Shown piece after piece: positions 14,129 to 16,207 of a stretch of DNA of 16,207 bases (its first letter is position 1; each line of letters starts with the position of its first letter). The DNA lies in contig CAKRHR010000059.1 in assembly GCA_934339005.1 (NCBI GenBank), positions 1 to 16,207 of the forward strand. The letters are read 5' to 3'. The translations under genes were made by a program, and so were the position numbers. Origin of the DNA: an uncultured Catenibacillus sp. GTDB lineage: Bacteria > Bacillota > Clostridia > Lachnospirales > Lachnospiraceae. The notes under the pieces were generated by a model, which did not search any database, was not told the origin of the DNA, and saw only the letters and a list, made by a program, of their open reading frames with translations.

Positions 14129-15151
14129 TCAGCTCAACAATTTATAAATATTCGCTGTACGGTGCTCAACTGCAAGTAAATCCCGTTTAGACTGTTCATG
14201 CAGCCATACATCTTCCCCCGGTTTAATCAGCAGCCCCCCTGAAGCTGCTTTGAGGCGATTGAATGTATCCTCTGAGGCTGTATACATGCTGCAATATGGT
14301 GAAAAATCATACATACGCCATACGGTAATTTTTGATTTTTTTAATCCGCACAATAAACGCAGTAAATATTTTCTCACATCGTGGATGTCTTTATCCGTTC
14401 CCGCAACCATTTCCGCAAAATCACGAAATGTCGTAAAATGTTCACGCCGTGCAACAATTCGGTCACTTAGTTCTTCATAACCACCATAAATATCGGATAA
14501 TCTGGCTTCATAAACATAACATTGATATCGCATCAACCCGTCTATTACCGGGTTAAGTTTTCTCTCTTGTTCATCTTCCAGACAAACCATACCCTCAGCC
14601 GGCACATAGATACATCGGATGCTGCTGTACATCATCTTTAATGCCTTAATACATTCCACTGCAAAGATGTTACTCCATTTTAACATGGCTTCTTCACCAC
14701 CTGGAATTGCTTCTCCAATAGCCTTGGCAGATGCTGCATAAAATGGCATGCCGCTGGTTTTGTAGGCAGTCACCTTCTGCTGAAATTCTCTTGTATTTGC
14801 AATGGACAGGTAAACGATTTTATCCAGAAGCTCTGCAGGTGCTTCTGTTTCAAGAACAAGAGTATCGACACATTTTAATTTGTCAAGCATTCTTGCCGCA
14901 CTATAAGCATAAATACCTACACTGGATAATGATGCGTAAACTGACATCTCAATCACACCGTCAACCCCTGACTGCAAGCCTTTTTGTGCACGCATTTTTC
15001 TGGTTTCACCTGCTGGAAGTCCGTTTTGCAAAAAATCGCCGCTCATCACTGCCAGAAGTTCATCCGCCCAGGTCAACGCTTTGATTTTTTGCAGCCATTG
15101 CCGCTCTTTCTCAATCGGATGTGTAAAATCCGAAAAATATGCCACTCTCAA
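14129..15151 (-). CDS. TmcAL-like protein lacking the HxGH motif (nucleotidyltransferase fold)
   Basis: This 340-residue protein resembles TmcAL (YlbM), the tRNA(Met) cytidine acetate ligase, in its Rossmann half: AVMSGDFLQNGLPAGETRK followed by GVDGVIEMSVYASLSS, then LKWSNIFAVECIKAL and SSIRCIYVPAEG. True TmcAL has YNPFHNGH near the N terminus for ATP binding; here the same place reads YFSDFTHPIEKE, and both histidines of HxGH are gone. The protein is also shorter than the roughly 400 residues of TmcAL. It may be inactive or repurposed. Translation begins at TTG (15151), 7 nt after AAGGAGG, since no suitable ATG exists before the conserved core. A strong promoter lies upstream; pdp follows at 21 bp. 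Confidence 0.75.
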   Translation of the reverse strand: MRVAYFSDFTHPIEKERQWLQKIKALTWADELLAVMSGDFLQNGLPAGETRKMRAQKGLQSGVDGVIEMSVYASLSSVGIYAYSAARMLDKLKCVDTLVLETEAPAELLDKIVYLSIANTREFQQKVTAYKTSGMPFYAASAKAIGEAIPGGEEAMLKWSNIFAVECIKALKMMYSSIRCIYVPAEGMVCLEDEQERKLNPVIDGLMRYQCYVYEARLSDIYGGYEELSDRIVARREHFTTFRDFAEMVAGTDKDIHDVRKYLLRLLCGLKKSKITVWRMYDFSPYCSMYTASEDTFNRLKAASGGLLIKPGEDVWLHEQSKRDLLAVEHRTANIYKLLS

Positions 15152-15189
15152 TGAAAGCCCTCCTTTTCATTGATGAAAATCGTGTTTAT

Positions 15190-15218
15190 ATTATACTCTA
15201 TCCTTCGAGTTATGGCAA
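15190..15218 (-). promoter_or_regulatory. Promoter of the TmcAL-like/pdp operon (TTGCCA-N17-TATAAT)
   Basis: Minus-strand TTGCCA (15218-15213), exactly 17 bp, and a consensus TATAAT (15195-15190) lie about 40 bp before the TTG start. Confidence 0.8.
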
Positions 15219-15303
15219 ATAATCACAGAGTTTTTTTATTTGAAACTAAAGCTATTCCCTCCACACTTGCCGGGCAGGTGGTTTATTGGGAAGCTATTCA
15301 ACA

Positions 15304-15351
15304 TAAAAGCCCCGGCTGCCTGAGCATCAACTCAAAGCAGCCGGGGCTTTA
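15304..15351. terminator. GC-rich bidirectional terminator after hsp20
   Basis: AAAGCCCCGGCTGC (15306-15319) pairs perfectly with GCAGCCGGGGCTTT (15337-15350). Minus-strand transcripts from hsp20 meet it 30 bp past the stop, ending in GCTTTTATG. Confidence 0.88.
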
Positions 15352-15380
15352 TGTTCTTATCTAACTATTTTAAATATCTG

Positions 15381-15848
15381 CTATCCTTCAATGGAAATCG
15401 TATTCTTCTGTTCTACAACAGGTTTTGCTTCTTTCTTAGGAACAAACAATGTCAGAATACCGTGCTTAAATTCAGCTTTGATATCTTCCTGTGTGATATC
15501 TTTACCTACATAAAAGCTTCTGCTGCATGCACCAGCATATCTTTCACGACGGATATATCTGCCTGTTTCTTTCTCCTGTTCGTCTTTATCCAGACCTTTT
15601 TCAGCACTGATGGTCATGTAACCATTCTGAAGTGTTGCATTGATTTCATCTTTCTTAAATCCTGGGAGATCAATGGTAACTTCATAACCATCTTTTAATT
15701 CTTTGACATCTGTTTTCATAACCTGATTAGCTCTGTGTCCGTAAAGTTTCTTCTCGATATCTTTAGAAGCTCTGTCATCATAGAAAAATGGGAAGTCATT
15801 AAAAAATTCATCAAATAAGTTTTCTCCAAAAATACTAGGTCTTAACAT
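15381..15848 (-). CDS. Small heat-shock protein, Hsp20/alpha-crystallin family
   Basis: This 155-residue ATP-independent holdase chaperone binds unfolding proteins in the cytoplasm. The alpha-crystallin domain spans about residues 45-140, with YEVTIDLPGFKKDEI, an internal RRERYAGACSRSFYVG and the closing KHGILTLFVPK. The C-terminal ISI (I-x-I) tail that docks neighbouring dimers into oligomers is present. The short N-terminal arm MLRPSIFGENLFDEFFNDFPFF (about 22 residues) is aromatic, as in clostridial Hsp18. AAAGGAG lies 9 nt before the ATG. Its promoter carries a CIRCE operator, so HrcA repression relieved by heat is expected. A terminator follows at 30 bp; the gene is monocistronic. Confidence 0.95.
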   Translation of the reverse strand: MLRPSIFGENLFDEFFNDFPFFYDDRASKDIEKKLYGHRANQVMKTDVKELKDGYEVTIDLPGFKKDEINATLQNGYMTISAEKGLDKDEQEKETGRYIRRERYAGACSRSFYVGKDITQEDIKAEFKHGILTLFVPKKEAKPVVEQKNTISIEG

Positions 15849-15983
15849 AAGTCATCTCTCCTTTAAAATCTATATCACATTAACTTGTTTGTATATCTGG
15901 CATCGGTCGGTGATACGATATCGGATATCTTACAGATACCTTTTAATACTTTCGTATCTCTTTGTATCCCCCTCCTTTGTTCT
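15849..15983 (-). promoter_or_regulatory. Long hsp20 5' leader with repeated GATAC/GTATC blocks
   Basis: The predicted transcript leader is about 135 nt. Near its 5' end it has an SD-like AAAGGAGGGGG with no start codon in range and two GATAC copies. Further on come GGTATCT, AGATATCC, CGATATCG and CGTATC. These short blocks can pair with each other in more than one way, so a structured or temperature-sensitive leader is possible. No known riboswitch or thermometer class was recognised. Confidence 0.3.
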
Positions 15984-15989
15984 ATATGT

Positions 15990-16018
15990 AATATAACACT
16001 TATTATTAGCACTGTCAA
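15990..16018 (-). promoter_or_regulatory. hsp20 promoter (TTGACA-N17-TATATT)
   Basis: Minus-strand consensus TTGACA (16018-16013), exactly 17 bp, then TATATT (15995-15990). The -35 box lies within the CIRCE element. Confidence 0.85.
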
Positions 16019-16032
16019 GAGGTGAGTGCTAA
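16006..16032. promoter_or_regulatory. CIRCE element (HrcA operator)
   Basis: TTAGCACTG (16006-16014), a 9-bp spacer and GAGTGCTAA (16024-16032) match the CIRCE consensus TTAGCACTC-N9-GAGTGCTAA at 17 of 18 arm positions. The overlap with the -35 fits HrcA repression. Confidence 0.93.
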
Positions 16033-16065
16033 TTATTTTGTGAAGATTTTGTGAACACTATGAGC

Positions 16066-16139
16066 CATGCAAATTTACAGGGAAAAACCTCCTTCAAGCT
16101 TGCTTGAAAAGGAGGTTTCTTTCATGGAAATTTATAGGG
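16066..16139. repeat. 17-bp imperfect direct repeat flanking a hairpin
   Basis: CATGCAAATTTACAGGG (16066-16082) and CATGGAAATTTATAGGG (16123-16139) match at 15 of 17 bases, with starts 57 bp apart. They bracket the hairpin at 16083-16122. This is a repeat module of unknown origin. Confidence 0.5.
16083..16122. terminator. Bidirectional hairpin, likely terminator of a leftward gene beyond the edge
   Basis: AAACCTCCTT (16085-16094) pairs with AAGGAGGTTT (16109-16118), extended by CAAG/CTTG across a 2-nt bulge. In the minus direction the stem is followed by TTTTT, so it can end transcripts entering from the right. Confidence 0.6.
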
Positions 16140-16197
16140 CGACAGCCCGACAGCGAGGGAATTCTTTCCCGAGCTGTGCATGGCGTATCTCACAGCT
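16137..16197. repeat. Cluster of small GC-richer hairpins at the right edge
   Basis: Three stems follow each other: GGGC-GACA-GCCC (16137-16148), GGGAA-TTCT-TTCCC (16157-16170) and AGCTGTG/CACAGCT (16172-16178, 16191-16197). Base composition is richer in G and C than the surroundings. It may be a dispersed structured repeat continuing past the edge. Confidence 0.4.
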
Positions 16198-16207
16198 TCA
16201 CAGGGAT

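Noticed and set aside
15170..15364. Plus-strand frame of 64 codons between the TmcAL-like gene and hsp20
   Set aside because: It runs through a promoter on the other strand and the whole GC-rich terminator, and has no family resemblance.
15849..15983. A known riboswitch or ROSE-type thermometer in the hsp20 leader
   Set aside because: No diagnostic conserved core was recognised; only short complementary repeats are visible.
16124..16207. A frame open to the edge, beginning with ATG 8 nt after AAGGAGG
   Set aside because: The purine run is the 3' arm of the hairpin, the ATG lies in one copy of a direct repeat, and the frame crosses three small stems. More likely repeat DNA than a gene, though it cannot be excluded without the flanking sequence.

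Overview
The window looks like chromosomal DNA of a low-GC, Gram-positive anaerobe (Bacillota, Clostridia; a gut Lachnospiraceae-type genome is my best guess). The basis is the AT-rich intergenic DNA, strong AGGAGG-type ribosome binding sites, TTGACA/TATAAT promoters, many A-stem-T terminators, a CIRCE heat-shock operator, and the gene families present. The family-level assignment is inference. No phage, transposase, CRISPR, tRNA or rRNA gene is visible. Almost every gene is on the minus strand; the one clear plus-strand gene is an aminotransferase.

Reading left to right. (a) Positions 1-120 are a non-coding run of small hairpins. (b) fabF (182-1414, minus) and a class I/II aminotransferase (1801-2988, plus) diverge from a 386-bp intergenic region with a good fabF promoter and several dyads. 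(c) After a shared bidirectional terminator lies a 45-residue FeoB-associated cysteine-rich membrane protein (3123-3260, minus). Its promoter carries two TTAG-N6-CTAA boxes, resembling a DtxR/MntR-type metal operator. (d) Positions 3370-7231 (minus) hold a LysR regulator, a P1/DmpA-type self-processing aminopeptidase, a DppA-type (M55) D-aminopeptidase and an Asp/Glu racemase. Together they look like a regulated pathway for peptides containing D- or beta-linked residues. (e) Positions 7503-9501 (minus) hold a tight, translationally coupled trio: YedF (TusA plus DsrE), a cysteine-desulfurase-family enzyme and a DUF3343 Se/S-carrier-like protein. This set is typically tied to selenium delivery. 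(f) Positions 9656-12425 hold a TldD/TldE (PmbA) protease pair with its own promoter. (g) Positions 12426-12808 contain a possible 24-codon basic small ORF and a terminator. (h) Positions 12809-15151 hold pyrimidine-nucleoside phosphorylase preceded by a TmcAL-like protein that has lost both histidines of the HxGH nucleotidyltransferase motif. (i) An Hsp20 small heat-shock gene (15381-15848) sits behind a CIRCE/HrcA-controlled promoter with a long leader rich in short complementary repeats. (j) The right edge is again packed with small hairpins and a direct repeat.

The most interesting points are: the four-gene D-amino-acid/peptide cluster with candidate operators; a TTTGAT-N6-ATCAAA dyad found both upstream of fabF and upstream of the M55 peptidase; the metal-box promoter of the 45-residue protein; the degenerate TmcAL paralogue coupled to a nucleoside phosphorylase; and the selenium-type trio without selD in view. 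No wholly new system can be proved from the sequence alone.
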